From contig NC_009142.1 of NCBI RefSeq assembly GCF_000062885.1, forward strand, positions 3,461,584 to 3,525,583: a stretch of DNA of 64,000 nt, written 5' to 3'. Positions 35,488 to 43,890 of this stretch are shown here, in pieces. The stretch is from Saccharopolyspora erythraea NRRL 2338 (lineage in GTDB: Bacteria; Actinomycetota; Actinomycetes; Mycobacteriales; Pseudonocardiaceae). The position numbers and the translations under genes are program-made. Numbering within the stretch: the first letter of the stretch is position 1; every line of letters begins with the position of its first letter. The notes beneath the pieces are model-generated. The model had not been told where the DNA came from. It did no database searches and was given only the letters and a program-made list of their open reading frames with translations.

Positions 35488-35652
35488 TCAGTCCTCGTCC
35501 GGCTTGGCGTGGTCGGCGACGCCCGGGTGCGGGTCGCGGGAGAGGTCGATCAGCGGGTGCCGCTCGGCGCCTTCGGGTGCGGCGTGCGCCGGGGCGCCGC
35601 TGTCGTCGTGGTCGGTCTGTTCGCTCTGAGTGCGGTCCGGATCGGTGCTCAT
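35488..35652 (-). CDS. Small acidic hydrophilic protein, 54 residues
   Basis: Starts at the ATG at 35652 behind GAGGGAGAAAC, a good Shine-Dalgarno with suitable spacing. The product is rich in Asp, Glu, His and Pro (begins MSTDPDRTQSEQ, ends HAKPDED) and has no hydrophobic segment. I do not recognise it. Small proteins of this composition are common in actinomycetes and usually unannotated. A terminator lies downstream at 35412-35441. Confidence 0.5.
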   Translation of the reverse strand: MSTDPDRTQSEQTDHDDSGAPAHAAPEGAERHPLIDLSRDPHPGVADHAKPDED

Positions 35653-35847
35653 GGTGTTTCTCCCTCGGGGTCGGCTGGTGTTCCCGGAGGAACCCCCCAG
35701 TGCCATCTCCTTGCTGCATCAGGATGCATGTGGCGCGTCCGGCGCGGTCCACAGGGGAGGGGCCGCGCCGGCGTCGCGGAGACGCGGCGGATGTCGGTGC
35801 CCGGTGCTCTACTCGTGGCATCCACCACCGGCGGCGGGAGACCGACG

Positions 35848-36318
35848 ATGCAGAAGATCACCACGTTCCTGTGGTTCGACGGGCAGGCCGAGGAGGCCGC
35901 CGAGTTCTACACCTCGATCTTCCCGGACTCGCGCATCGCGCACGTGCAGCGCTACGGCGAAGCGGGGCCGGGGCCCGAGGGCTCGGTCATGACGGTGAAC
36001 TTCGAGCTGGCGGGACAGGAGTTCATCGCCCTCAACGGCGGTCCGCGGTTCAGGTTCACCGAGGCGATCTCGCTGTTCGTCGACTGCGAGTCGCAAAAGG
36101 AGGTCGACGAGCTGTGGGCGAAGCTCACCGACGGCGGTGAGGAGAGCCGGTGCGGGTGGCTCAACGACCGGTACGGGCTGTCCTGGCAGATCGTTCCGAC
36201 GGTGCTCATGGACATGCTGAAAGATCCGGATCCGGCCAGGTCCGCGCGGGTGATGAAGGCGATGCTCGGGATGGGCAAGCTCGACATCCAGCGCCTCGTC
36301 GACGCCTACGAGCAGTAG
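35848..36318 (+). CDS. VOC family protein, PhnB-like
   Basis: A 156-residue vicinal-oxygen-chelate fold protein of the PhnB/3-demethylubiquinone methyltransferase-like group (KITTFLWFDGQAEEAAEFYTSIF, FTEAISLFVDCE, RCGWLNDRYGLSWQIVP). Such proteins are often annotated as glyoxalase-like. Enzymatic function is unproven for most; metal ligands are not complete in many. The ATG at 35848 follows GGCGGGAGACC. It is monocistronic. Confidence 0.85.
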   Translation: MQKITTFLWFDGQAEEAAEFYTSIFPDSRIAHVQRYGEAGPGPEGSVMTVNFELAGQEFIALNGGPRFRFTEAISLFVDCESQKEVDELWAKLTDGGEESRCGWLNDRYGLSWQIVPTVLMDMLKDPDPARSARVMKAMLGMGKLDIQRLVDAYEQ

Positions 36319-36453
36319 GAGCGGTTCCTGGGCGACGGCAGGGGAATCGTTCCCGCGCCGAGGTCGGGTCCCGTGAGTCTTTTTGATTGCCATGGCGGCC
36401 CGGAAGACTATGGGTGCCGGCACCTGGCACGGCGAGGTGATCGGAAGAAAAAG

Positions 36454-36498
36454 GGCGTCGTCCTCAACCGGCCTGGGGGTCACCGGGAGGACGACGCC
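36454..36498 (+). terminator. Long hairpin downstream of the VOC gene
   Basis: GGCGTCGTCCTC (36454-36465) and GAGGACGACGCC (36487-36498) form a perfect 12-bp stem. The 21-nt loop can pair further through CCGG/CCGG. It is preceded by an A-rich run. It may terminate the VOC transcript or be the first element of a structured RNA that continues to about 36630. Confidence 0.5.
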
Positions 36499-36553
36499 TA
36501 ACGCATCGTATCCCAACCCGCTGCCCACGTGGAGACCCACGTTCGGTGCGAAT

Positions 36554-36626
36554 CCGCGCGATGCCCCCGCGCGGCCGCGGTCCGGAACGTTCCGGGGTCT
36601 GAGAGGCCCCCAGGCCCTCTCAGACC
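36554..36626 (+). ncRNA. Candidate structured RNA with two C-rich-loop hairpins
   Basis: Hairpin one: CCGCGCG (36554-36560), loop ATGCCCC, CGCGCGG (36568-36574). Hairpin two: GGTCTGAGAGG (36596-36606), a C-rich loop, CCTCTCAGACC (36616-36626), followed by TTGT. Two adjacent stems with C-runs in or beside their loops recall the actinobacterial 6C RNA, but run length and position do not match it exactly, so identity is not claimed. The whole region 36319-36771 has no protein gene. Confidence 0.35.
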
Positions 36627-36798
36627 TTGTCCACTCTAGCGGACGCAGGGGTGATTCGCGCAAGTGCTCCCGGCCGGCGACTTGGCGGGAGTATGGTGGC
36701 CACTTGACGATGTGGTCCGAGCCGAGTATCCGCCAGGGCGGACGCCGGGGTGGGGGCTGGGCCACGGGGGAATGACCGTTGAGCGTGAGGAACCGAGG

Positions 36799-37269
36799 AT
36801 GACCCCGGAACGCGGCGGTGAGCGCAGACCGGCCGGGTCGCGACTGGATGCGAAGCTCGACCACCTGATCACCACGCTGTACCCGGACCGGCAGTCCCGG
36901 CCGGGCTTCGCCAAGCTGGCTGCCGAGATCCGCAGGCAGACCGGCGAGCCGATGTCGAGCACCTACCTGTGGGAGCTGGCGACAGGACGCAAGAGCAACC
37001 TCACCCAGGGCACGCTGAGCACACTGGCCAAGTTCTTCGGCGTACCCGGTGAGTACTTCCTCGACGACGAGGTGGAGTCCAAGGTCAACGCCCAGCTCGA
37101 CCTGGCCATCGCGCTGCGCAACCAGAAGGTGCGCTCGATCGCGCTGCGGGCCGACGGGCTCTCCGACGACACCCTCAGCGCCGTGCTGGCGATGCTCTCC
37201 GAGGCGCGCAAGATCGAGCGCCTGGAGCCGCTGGACGAGGAGGCGGGGCAGGCTCCGGAAGGCGGCTAG
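36799..37269 (+). CDS. Helix-turn-helix regulator paired with an ImmA-type peptidase
   Basis: A 156-residue XRE-like DNA-binding protein. The helix-turn-helix lies near residues 30-80 (FAKLAAEIRRQTGEPMSSTYLWELATG, LSTLAKFFGVPGEYFLDD). After it comes a helical C-terminal region (NAQLDLAIALRNQKVRSIALRADGLSDDTLSAVLAML). The ATG at 36799 has GAGGAAC upstream at good spacing; an in-frame ATG at 36772 is the alternative. It is the first of four co-directional genes spaced 2 nt or overlapping by 4 nt. The known partnership of such regulators with ImmA/IrrE peptidases suggests the peptidase next door cleaves or controls it. Confidence 0.83.
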   Translation: MTPERGGERRPAGSRLDAKLDHLITTLYPDRQSRPGFAKLAAEIRRQTGEPMSSTYLWELATGRKSNLTQGTLSTLAKFFGVPGEYFLDDEVESKVNAQLDLAIALRNQKVRSIALRADGLSDDTLSAVLAMLSEARKIERLEPLDEEAGQAPEGG

Positions 37270-37271
37270 CC

Positions 37272-37841
37272 ATGTACAACGCCCGGTGTCGGCGGCACGA
37301 TGTGTTCCGCAGATGCCCGATCGGGAACGACAGCGAGACGATGGCGATGGACGGCAGCTACAGGCGGTGCCAGGAACTGGTCGGCGGGCTCACCCTGCCC
37401 CGGCCGTTCTCGGCGATGGGGCTGGTGGAGACGCTGGCCGAGCAGCGGGGGCGGCCCATCCACGTGCGCACGCTGCCCGGTCGCTTCACGGTCAACGCCT
37501 GCGGCGCGTGGGTGCGCCTTGCCGACAGCGACGTGATCTTCATCGAGGCGCGCACCACCCGGCTGCACCGCGACCACATCCTGCTGCATGAGATCGGCCA
37601 CATCGTCTGCGAGCACGGTGATGGTTCGATGACCGGGGGCGAGATGCTGAGCCGACTGCTGCCCGACCTCTCCCCGCAGCTCGTCGAGCGGCTGCTGACC
37701 CGCACCGGCTATTCAACGGCGGAGGAGAAGGAGGCGGAACTGGTGGCGAGCCTGATCAGGACGGCCGCGCGCACACCGAGCGCGACGGGAGTGCTGGGCG
37801 AGCTGGAAGCGGCGCTCGGCGTCCCGGGCGGGACGGTATGA
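37272..37841 (+). CDS. ImmA/IrrE-family zinc metallopeptidase-like protein
   Basis: A 189-residue protein with the gluzincin motif HEIGH (LLHEIGHIVCEHG) near residue 105. It is followed by a C-terminal EEKEAELVASLI segment that supplies the third metal ligand in the family. ImmA/IrrE enzymes cut or bind their paired XRE repressor to derepress genes. The start at 37272 lies 2 nt after the regulator stop. Its TGA overlaps the ATG of the next gene (ATGA). In-frame later starts near 37341 would shorten an unusual Cys/Arg-rich N-terminus. Confidence 0.83.
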   Translation: MYNARCRRHDVFRRCPIGNDSETMAMDGSYRRCQELVGGLTLPRPFSAMGLVETLAEQRGRPIHVRTLPGRFTVNACGAWVRLADSDVIFIEARTTRLHRDHILLHEIGHIVCEHGDGSMTGGEMLSRLLPDLSPQLVERLLTRTGYSTAEEKEAELVASLIRTAARTPSATGVLGELEAALGVPGGTV

Positions 37842-39034
37842 CGCTGGCCGCCCTCAAGCAGTTCGGGGCCGACGCGCTGCTGGTCGGCGCCGTCGCGCTG
37901 TGGATCGCGATCCTGGTCCGGCTTCCCTCGGCGATCCGCTCCCCGCAGTCGCGCCGCCTGCTGATCGCCGCGATCGGCATCGCCGGGTCGGTCACCGTCT
38001 ACCTCGACCCGGTCACCGCGCTGTTGCGCAAGACCTACGTCTTCGCCGACAGCTGCGGCATCTTCATGAACCTGTGGGGCGTGCTGAGCTCGGCGTTCAT
38101 CCTGGACTTCGTGCTCGCCGCGGTGGCCAGGCGCAGGCTGTGGCTGGTCTACGGCAACGCGGTGCTGGTCAGCGTCGCGCTGGTGGTGCTCGACTCGGTC
38201 TCGGCGCCGCAGTCGGGCTGCGTCACCTCGGTGTCGGTGCCCTGGTACAGCCCGTTCTGGTGGATCCTCAGCGCCGCGCACGTGGCGGCGGTCGCCCCGT
38301 GCACGGTGCTGTGCGCCCGCTACGCCCGGCGCGCCGCCTCCTCGGGTCCGCTGCGCCTCGGCCTGCGGCTGCTGGCCGCCGGGTTCGCGTCCTCGACGTT
38401 CTTCTGGGGTCCGGTCATCATCGGGTTCCTGCTGTTCCGCCCGCCGTGGCTGGGTGCGCTGTTCTCGCTCAACATCGCGGTGACGACGTGGCTGATCACC
38501 GCGGGCGTGGCGTTACCGGTGATCCTGCGGGCCCTCGCGGTGCGGACCGGTCGGCGCTCGCTGCGCAGGCTGAAACCGCTGTGGGAGCGGCTGGTCGACG
38601 CCGCACCCAGCATCGCGCTGCCGCAGCACACCGTCGGCGGGCTGCCCAGGTGGTCGGTCGACCTGCGCCTGTACCGGCGGGTGATCGAGATCAGGGACGC
38701 GATCCTGATCCTGCGCGACTACGTCGGTGACGACGTGCTGGAGGCCGCCCGCGCCCACGTCGGGACCGACCCGGTACCGGTCGGCGACACCGAGGCCGCG
38801 GTGACCGCGTGCTGGCTGGAGGTCGCGATCGCGGCCAAGGCCTCCGGTGACGAGCCAGCCGCCTCTGCGTCGGTGCCCGAACCCGAGCACGACCCGTCCG
38901 GCGACGAGCTGGCCTCGGAGATCCGCTTCCTGGAGGCGGTCGCCCGTGCGCAGCGCTCGGAGTCGGTCCGGCGCTTCGCGGAGCGCCACCGCAGGAGCGG
39001 CGAGTCGGCGCTGCCGCGGCAGGAGACGTGGTGA
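37838..39034 (+). CDS. MAB_1171c-type multi-pass membrane protein
   Basis: A 398-residue protein with about seven helices in its first 230 residues. A cytoplasmic C-terminal domain follows (RRLKPLWERLVDAAPSIALP, YRRVIEIRDAILILRDYV). This arrangement is the MAB_1171c family, sometimes labelled putative transporter, always seen in actinobacteria and frequently next to XRE/ImmA genes. The real function is unknown. It overlaps the peptidase by 4 nt and the methyltransferase by 4 nt (GTGA), so the four genes behave as one unit. Confidence 0.83.
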   Translation: MTLAALKQFGADALLVGAVALWIAILVRLPSAIRSPQSRRLLIAAIGIAGSVTVYLDPVTALLRKTYVFADSCGIFMNLWGVLSSAFILDFVLAAVARRRLWLVYGNAVLVSVALVVLDSVSAPQSGCVTSVSVPWYSPFWWILSAAHVAAVAPCTVLCARYARRAASSGPLRLGLRLLAAGFASSTFFWGPVIIGFLLFRPPWLGALFSLNIAVTTWLITAGVALPVILRALAVRTGRRSLRRLKPLWERLVDAAPSIALPQHTVGGLPRWSVDLRLYRRVIEIRDAILILRDYVGDDVLEAARAHVGTDPVPVGDTEAAVTACWLEVAIAAKASGDEPAASASVPEPEHDPSGDELASEIRFLEAVARAQRSESVRRFAERHRRSGESALPRQETW

Positions 39035-39816
39035 GCACGTCCGGATACGGCGCGAGCGCGCTGAGCAAGGACCTGCCGGGGGAGCGGGAGCGCCTGGGCT
39101 CCATCCAGTCCAGTGTGGACGAATTCAGCACCGCGGTGATCCGCGGCCTCGGGCTCGCGCCGGACTGGCGCTGCCTGGAGCTGGGAGCGGGCGCGGGCTC
39201 GATCGCGCGCTGGCTGGCGCGGCACTGCCCCGAGGGCCACGTCGAGGCGGTCGACAACGACGTCCGCTACCTCGACGCCGGGGACGCGGCCAACCTCACC
39301 GTCACCGAGGCCGACGTCACCGCGGAAGGCTTCGAACCGGGGCGCTTCGACCTCGTGCACGCTCGGTTCCTGTTCTGCCACCTGCCGGAGCGGGACGAAC
39401 TGCTCGCGCGGGCGGTGCGCTGGCTCAGGCCCGGCGGCTGGCTGGTGATCACCGATCCCTACCAGCTACCCGCCGACACCTCGCCGTTCCCGGTGGTCGA
39501 GCGGATCATGGCCGCCTACAAGCGCAACTTCGAGCGCCACGGCGCGGACCTGACGTGGGCGCGCGGCCTGCCCGCACTGCTCGGCTCCAACGGGCTGGGT
39601 TCCATCGGGTTCACCGGCAAGCCCGCCTGCATGGGAAACCTGGAGCAGGACCGCTGGCGGCCGCTGATCGCGAAGGTGGCATCCGCCCTGGTCGCCGACG
39701 GCGGGATCGACCGGTCCGACCTCGAGGAGTTCGAGCGGCTGCTGGCCGAGCCCGGTTTCGTCGACATCCCGCAGTTCACCCTCGCGGCCTGGGGCCGGGC
39801 ACCGGGAGCGCCCTGA
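39031..39816 (+). CDS. Class I SAM-dependent methyltransferase
   Basis: A 261-residue methyltransferase with motif I LELGAGAGSIARWL (residues about 48-61), acidic loop AVDNDVRYLD, and RFDLVHARFLFCHLPERDE with a post-motif WLRPGGWLVITDP. It is of the UbiE/small-molecule type. The GTG at 39031 overlaps the previous stop and follows CAGGAGACGT. It is last in the HTH-ImmA-MAB_1171c operon. Its substrate is unknown; a membrane or secondary-metabolite role is guessed only from context. Confidence 0.85.
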   Translation: MSTSGYGASALSKDLPGERERLGSIQSSVDEFSTAVIRGLGLAPDWRCLELGAGAGSIARWLARHCPEGHVEAVDNDVRYLDAGDAANLTVTEADVTAEGFEPGRFDLVHARFLFCHLPERDELLARAVRWLRPGGWLVITDPYQLPADTSPFPVVERIMAAYKRNFERHGADLTWARGLPALLGSNGLGSIGFTGKPACMGNLEQDRWRPLIAKVASALVADGGIDRSDLEEFERLLAEPGFVDIPQFTLAAWGRAPGAP

Positions 39817-39854
39817 CGGGCTCGGTGCCCCGGCCTGACCGGACCTCGGGTGCG

Positions 39855-39895
39855 GGTGGTCTCCGGGCGGCGGTGGCCGCCGCCCGGAGACCACC
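39855..39895. terminator. Perfect 19-bp-stem terminator between convergent genes
   Basis: The arms at 39855-39873 and 39877-39895 are exact complements separated by TGG. It lies 4 nt from the GH65 stop codon and 39 nt from the methyltransferase stop. Confidence 0.75.
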
Positions 39896-39898
39896 GCA

Positions 39899-42565
39899 TC
39901 AGCCGCGCACTTCCAGCTCGCTGAGCCCGGTGTGCTCGGGCCCGGCCGGTCCGGTCAGCTCGACGCGGACGTAGCGGGCGAGCCTGCCGCCGGGGATCTG
40001 CTCTGCCGCCTCGGTGAACTCCCTGCCGTCGACGGAGGTGAGCAGCCGGAAACCGGTGGGTGCGGTCTCCGGCCACCGCGGCGTGATGCCGGAGATCCGC
40101 CGCGGCGCACCGAGATCCACCGTCGCCGAACCCTGCGCGCCGTTCAGCGCCCAGGTGGTGGCGGTGTTGCCGTCGACGGCGGCCTCGGCGTACTTGCCGG
40201 CCTCCTCGCTGGTCGCGCTCGCGGTCTTGCAGCGCGCCAGGTTGTCGGTCGGCACCAGGTCCGGCCTGCGCGTCTTGAGCGTCAGCGCCGCGTCCCGGCT
40301 GACCACGTGCCGCCCGTCCGGCGCCTCCACGGTGAACGGCTCGCCCTCGCGCAGGCGCACCTGCGTCTCGTGCTCGCCCACGCGGACGTCGAAGGTGCGG
40401 CCCTGCCAGTGCAGCCCGGTCAGCTCGACCCCGCCGGGCAACTGCGGCGGGAGCATCGGGTCGAGCACCGCCCTGTCGCCGCGCCACCGCAGCCCGGTCA
40501 GGCCGTGGGTGAACACCTGGGTGTAGCCGCCGGCACCGGTCAGGAAGTTGAACGTCGGCGCGCCGGCGCCCTCACCGGCCCGCTCGCCGCGCGCCTCGGA
40601 GAACTGCGCGAACGGGTCCTTCTCGAAGGGCCGGATCGAGCGGTTCAGGTAGGTGTTGGTGGTGCACCCGGGCTCGCCCGTCGCGGCGGCGTCGATCGCG
40701 TGCGCCGAGTCGGTCATCGCCGGTCCGTCGGGGTCGGTGCGCGGCGCGTAGTAGTCCAGCGTCCTGGCCGCCGCCTCCGGCGGCATCGGCCATTCCAGCG
40801 GGTACTGCAGGAGGACGGCGTCGGCCTGCTTGATCTTCTGCCCGCCGTAGCCGTCGTACTGCTGGAAGACCTGCTGCTGCGGGTCGTAGGGGATGCGCAA
40901 CCGGTCGGCGATGCCCGTCCACTCCGGCGGGGCCTGCTCGCCGAGCAGCTTCGCGGCCTCGGTCGCGTTGCGCAGGGTCACGGCCGCCCCGGCGTTGGTG
41001 AACACACCGTCGTTGACGCCGTTGCTGTACTCGTCCGGACCCGCGACGTTGTTGATCGAGTAGCTGCCGTCGGGGTTGGCGGTGACGCGACCGGCCCAGT
41101 ACTCGGCGACGCCGCGCAGCACCGGCCAGCCGTGCTCGCGCAGCCAGCGTTGGTCGCCGGTGGCAAGGAAGTACTGCCAGGCGGCCAGCGCGACATCGCT
41201 CTGCAGGTGGTTCTGGGTCAGGCAGTGCGGCGGATCCCAGCTGTGGCAGTCCTTGGCAAGCTCACCGCTGTCGGCACTGGTCCACGGGTAGAACGCGCCC
41301 TTCTGGCCGATGGAGGCGGCGTTGGCCCGCGCGGCCCCGAGCATCTTCTCCCGGTAGTCCACGACCGAGCGCGCGATGTCCGGGTGCTGGAGCAGCAGGC
41401 TGGGATACATCCACAGCTCGGTGTCCCAGAAGATCAGTCCGGCGTAGTTGTCGCTGCTCAGGCCCGCGGGCGGGACGCTGAAGCCGTGGTCCTGGCGGAT
41501 GCTGGACAGGATCGCGTACTTGCTCGAACGCAGGGAGTTCTGCAGGTCGGGCCTGCCGGGAACGCGGATGTCGCTCTCCCACAACCGCTTCCACCGCTCG
41601 GCGTGCTCCCCGAACAGCTCGTCCCAGCCCCGGTCGGCGGCCTCGCGGGACGCCCGCACCGCCGAGGCCGCGTGGTCCGGCGTCGTCACCGACGTGTCGA
41701 CCCCGACGAACTTGCTGAACTCGTAGGTCTCACCGCGCTGGGCGGCGAAGCCGAGCCGCTGCTCGGCGTTGAGGCCGTCGACCCGCTGCTGCACCGGCTC
41801 GGCGTCGACGGCGGAGTCGGCCCGCAGTGTCGAGGCGACGGTGCCGGTCGCGCGGACACCGTCGGTCTCGAACCCGACGCGCACCGTGCCGCCCTCGGCC
41901 TTTCCGCCGGTCGGGTGCAGCCTGCGCGCGCCCGCACCGTCGATGGCGCCGCTGACCTCGGCCGGACCGTCCCAGCGCGGAGTCATCCGCATCCGCACCG
42001 CGCCGACGTTGGGGTGCGCGCGGTCGGCGACGACCTCGTAGGTCAGGTCGGTGGCGTGGCCGTCGGGCGTGGTCCAGGTCAGCGAGGTGCGCACCACGCC
42101 GCACTGGAGGTTGACCGCCTGGCGGAAGCCCGAGATCTGCTCCGGCGGTGTGTTCGGACCGAACGTCTGGTCGCCGACCCGGACGTTCAGCGTCGACCAC
42201 GTGGGGATCGCCGCGATGGCGTGCCGCGGCTGCTTGCTCTGCGAGCTCGGCCCCTCGCCGTAGAGGCCGGCGACGAAAGCGCCGTCGAAGCGCGGGGTCT
42301 CCAGCGGGAAACCCGTCTTCTCGCCGGTCGCGGCGTATCCGCTGCCGGTCGGCGGCACTCGCTGCGACAGGTAACCGTTCCCGACGAACGCATGCCGGGT
42401 GTAGTCGGAATCGATTCGGTCGGTGGACAGTTCCCAGCCCCGGTCGCTCGCGCAGAGCCCGGACGTCTCCGCCGCGGGGGCCGCGGTCAGCGCGACGGGC
42501 ACCACGGCGCTCGCCGCCACGAGTAAAGCCCCGCCGACGACGCTGACGGCACGGGTCGTTCGCAT
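39899..42565 (-). CDS. Secreted glycoside hydrolase family 65 enzyme with C-terminal F5/8-type domain
   Basis: An 888-residue exported protein: Sec signal (VVGGALLVAASAVVPVALTAAPAA), N-terminal beta-sandwich, then a GH65 catalytic (alpha/alpha)6 barrel. The barrel includes HFWDTE-like LIFWDTELWMYPSLLL and the general-acid Glu in NNVAGPDEYSNGVND. The last 130 residues form a discoidin/F5/8-type carbohydrate-binding domain (ARCKTASATSEEAGKYAEAAVDGNTATTW). GH65 includes trehalose, kojibiose and maltose phosphorylases and acid trehalases. Secretion argues for a hydrolase such as acid trehalase rather than a phosphorylase. It is monocistronic. Confidence 0.87.
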   Translation of the reverse strand: MRTTRAVSVVGGALLVAASAVVPVALTAAPAAETSGLCASDRGWELSTDRIDSDYTRHAFVGNGYLSQRVPPTGSGYAATGEKTGFPLETPRFDGAFVAGLYGEGPSSQSKQPRHAIAAIPTWSTLNVRVGDQTFGPNTPPEQISGFRQAVNLQCGVVRTSLTWTTPDGHATDLTYEVVADRAHPNVGAVRMRMTPRWDGPAEVSGAIDGAGARRLHPTGGKAEGGTVRVGFETDGVRATGTVASTLRADSAVDAEPVQQRVDGLNAEQRLGFAAQRGETYEFSKFVGVDTSVTTPDHAASAVRASREAADRGWDELFGEHAERWKRLWESDIRVPGRPDLQNSLRSSKYAILSSIRQDHGFSVPPAGLSSDNYAGLIFWDTELWMYPSLLLQHPDIARSVVDYREKMLGAARANAASIGQKGAFYPWTSADSGELAKDCHSWDPPHCLTQNHLQSDVALAAWQYFLATGDQRWLREHGWPVLRGVAEYWAGRVTANPDGSYSINNVAGPDEYSNGVNDGVFTNAGAAVTLRNATEAAKLLGEQAPPEWTGIADRLRIPYDPQQQVFQQYDGYGGQKIKQADAVLLQYPLEWPMPPEAAARTLDYYAPRTDPDGPAMTDSAHAIDAAATGEPGCTTNTYLNRSIRPFEKDPFAQFSEARGERAGEGAGAPTFNFLTGAGGYTQVFTHGLTGLRWRGDRAVLDPMLPPQLPGGVELTGLHWQGRTFDVRVGEHETQVRLREGEPFTVEAPDGRHVVSRDAALTLKTRRPDLVPTDNLARCKTASATSEEAGKYAEAAVDGNTATTWALNGAQGSATVDLGAPRRISGITPRWPETAPTGFRLLTSVDGREFTEAAEQIPGGRLARYVRVELTGPAGPEHTGLSELEVRG

Positions 42566-42886
42566 CGGTCACCTCTTGTTCGGTTCAGAACGAAGTAGTC
42601 GGTGACCTAACCTCGCCGGAGACGAGGAGTCAAGAACGGGTTCGTCACTCGCAGCCGGGGCTCCAGCCGTCGACGCGAGGCCCTGTTCGGGCGCCGCGAT
42701 CGAGGAAACGGCTGGTCACGGCTTTCCGCTGGTGTATACGGCAAATCGTTTCGCCCAGGTGGGCATGTCGTGTGATCGACGTGGGCGGCGAGAAAATTCG
42801 TATCGGGCGAAATGTGCGCGCGGTGGCCCGGTGTCGTCGTGCGACACCGGAGCGTGGTCACCGGGCGGACAGGCGGTGCCGAGGTG
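42566..42886. other. Intergenic region upstream of the GH65 gene
   Basis: About 320 nt of relatively A+T-rich sequence (for this genome) between the GH65 start and the SDR stop. It must carry the GH65 promoter. An imperfect palindrome around GTTCAGAAC (42585-42593) may be an operator. No gene is seen. Confidence 0.35.
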
Positions 42887-43711
42887 TCACCGGCGCAGCA
42901 GTTCCGAGGTCAGCGCGTGCAGGCGCATCGCGTCGGACCGGTCGAACGACCGGCCCGCCAAGCTGACCGGTGTGTCGGCGTTGAACGCGCTCAGCGGCTC
43001 CGCGGGCGGCGAGTCGACCAGGGCGACCGCGGGAGCGATGCCGTCGGCGACGGACCTGCCGTTGGCCTTGGCGTACGCGACGTGCGCGGCCGACTCCGCG
43101 TCGTACTCGCCGGAGAAGCTGGTCGACACCATGCCCGGCCCGTACAGCACGTAGCGGGTCCGGGCGCCGGGGTGGTGCGCCGCGAAGGCCACGCCGAGCA
43201 GGTCGTTGAGCTTGCCGCCCTGGACCATCGCGGTGTTGCCGTGGTAGTCGCGGGCCAGTTCGAGGTCGTCCCAGCGGATCTCGCCGAAGTCGGCACCCGG
43301 CCCGCAGAAGTTGACCACGACCGGCGACTCGGCCTTCTCCAGGTTCCCGAGCAGACCGTGGCTGAGCACGAACCGGCTCAGGTAGAACAGCGCGAAACCG
43401 TGCTCGCGCCCCTCGCCGGTCTCCAGTCTCGTCGCCCGGTAGTGCCGTGCGCACAGCACGAGTGCGTCGACCGCGGGGAAGTCCGTCGCGATCCGCTCGA
43501 CGAGCCGCTGGTTCTCGCCGACGAGGCTGAGGTCGGCGGCGATGAAGGTGGCCCGCTCCCGGACGCCGATCCCGGTTGCGGCGTCGAGGAAATCCCGGCC
43601 CTTGCGCTCGTCGCGGCCGACGATGACGACCTGGTCGCCGCGCTCCAGGAAGATCTGCGCCAGCGCGCGGCCCATGCCGTCCGTTCCGCCGGTGATCACG
43701 ATGGTCTTCAC
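42887..43711 (-). CDS. Short-chain dehydrogenase/reductase (SDR)
   Basis: A 274-residue NAD(P)-dependent SDR. The cofactor motif TGGTDGMGRALA is at the N-terminus, followed by VDALVLCARH where the NNAG motif normally sits. The catalytic Tyr/Lys region is atypical: DYHGNTAMVQGGKLND has Tyr replaced or displaced. A close relation to light-dependent protochlorophyllide-reductase-like SDRs is possible. The start at 43711 is the ATG of KTIVITGG. Two TetR-like operators lie upstream, so it is probably inducible. Confidence 0.85.
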   Translation of the reverse strand: MKTIVITGGTDGMGRALAQIFLERGDQVVIVGRDERKGRDFLDAATGIGVRERATFIAADLSLVGENQRLVERIATDFPAVDALVLCARHYRATRLETGEGREHGFALFYLSRFVLSHGLLGNLEKAESPVVVNFCGPGADFGEIRWDDLELARDYHGNTAMVQGGKLNDLLGVAFAAHHPGARTRYVLYGPGMVSTSFSGEYDAESAAHVAYAKANGRSVADGIAPAVALVDSPPAEPLSAFNADTPVSLAGRSFDRSDAMRLHALTSELLRR

Positions 43712-43752
43712 GCTTCTCCGTCCGAGGTGGTTGCTCGATCAGGACATGATTT

Positions 43753-43831
43753 TGAACTCGTTGGTTCACCGTAGCGACACTGATCGTGCTAGGCAACTAA
43801 TCAGGACAGTAACTTGAACCCGACGGTTCAA
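43753..43831. promoter_or_regulatory. Two TetR-like operators in a 62-bp duplication
   Basis: Operator one is TGAAC-N6-GTTCA at 43753-43768. Operator two is TTGAACC-CGAC-GGTTCAA at 43814-43831, which contains the same TGAAC-N6-GTTCA core at 43815-43830. Each is preceded by ATCAGGACA (43738-43746 and 43800-43808), so a block of about 31 nt is repeated with a 62-nt period. They lie between the divergent SDR and YrhK-like genes. Confidence 0.75.
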
Positions 43832-43890
43832 TCAGTGCTTCTCGTGCGTGCAGTGCTGCGAGCTGGGGCCGGTGGCGTGACACTCTGGAC

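Noticed and set aside
36554-36626. Calling the C-loop hairpins a 6C RNA
   Set aside because: The loops carry shorter C-runs than the defining six, and the genomic context differs, so only a candidate structured RNA is reported.
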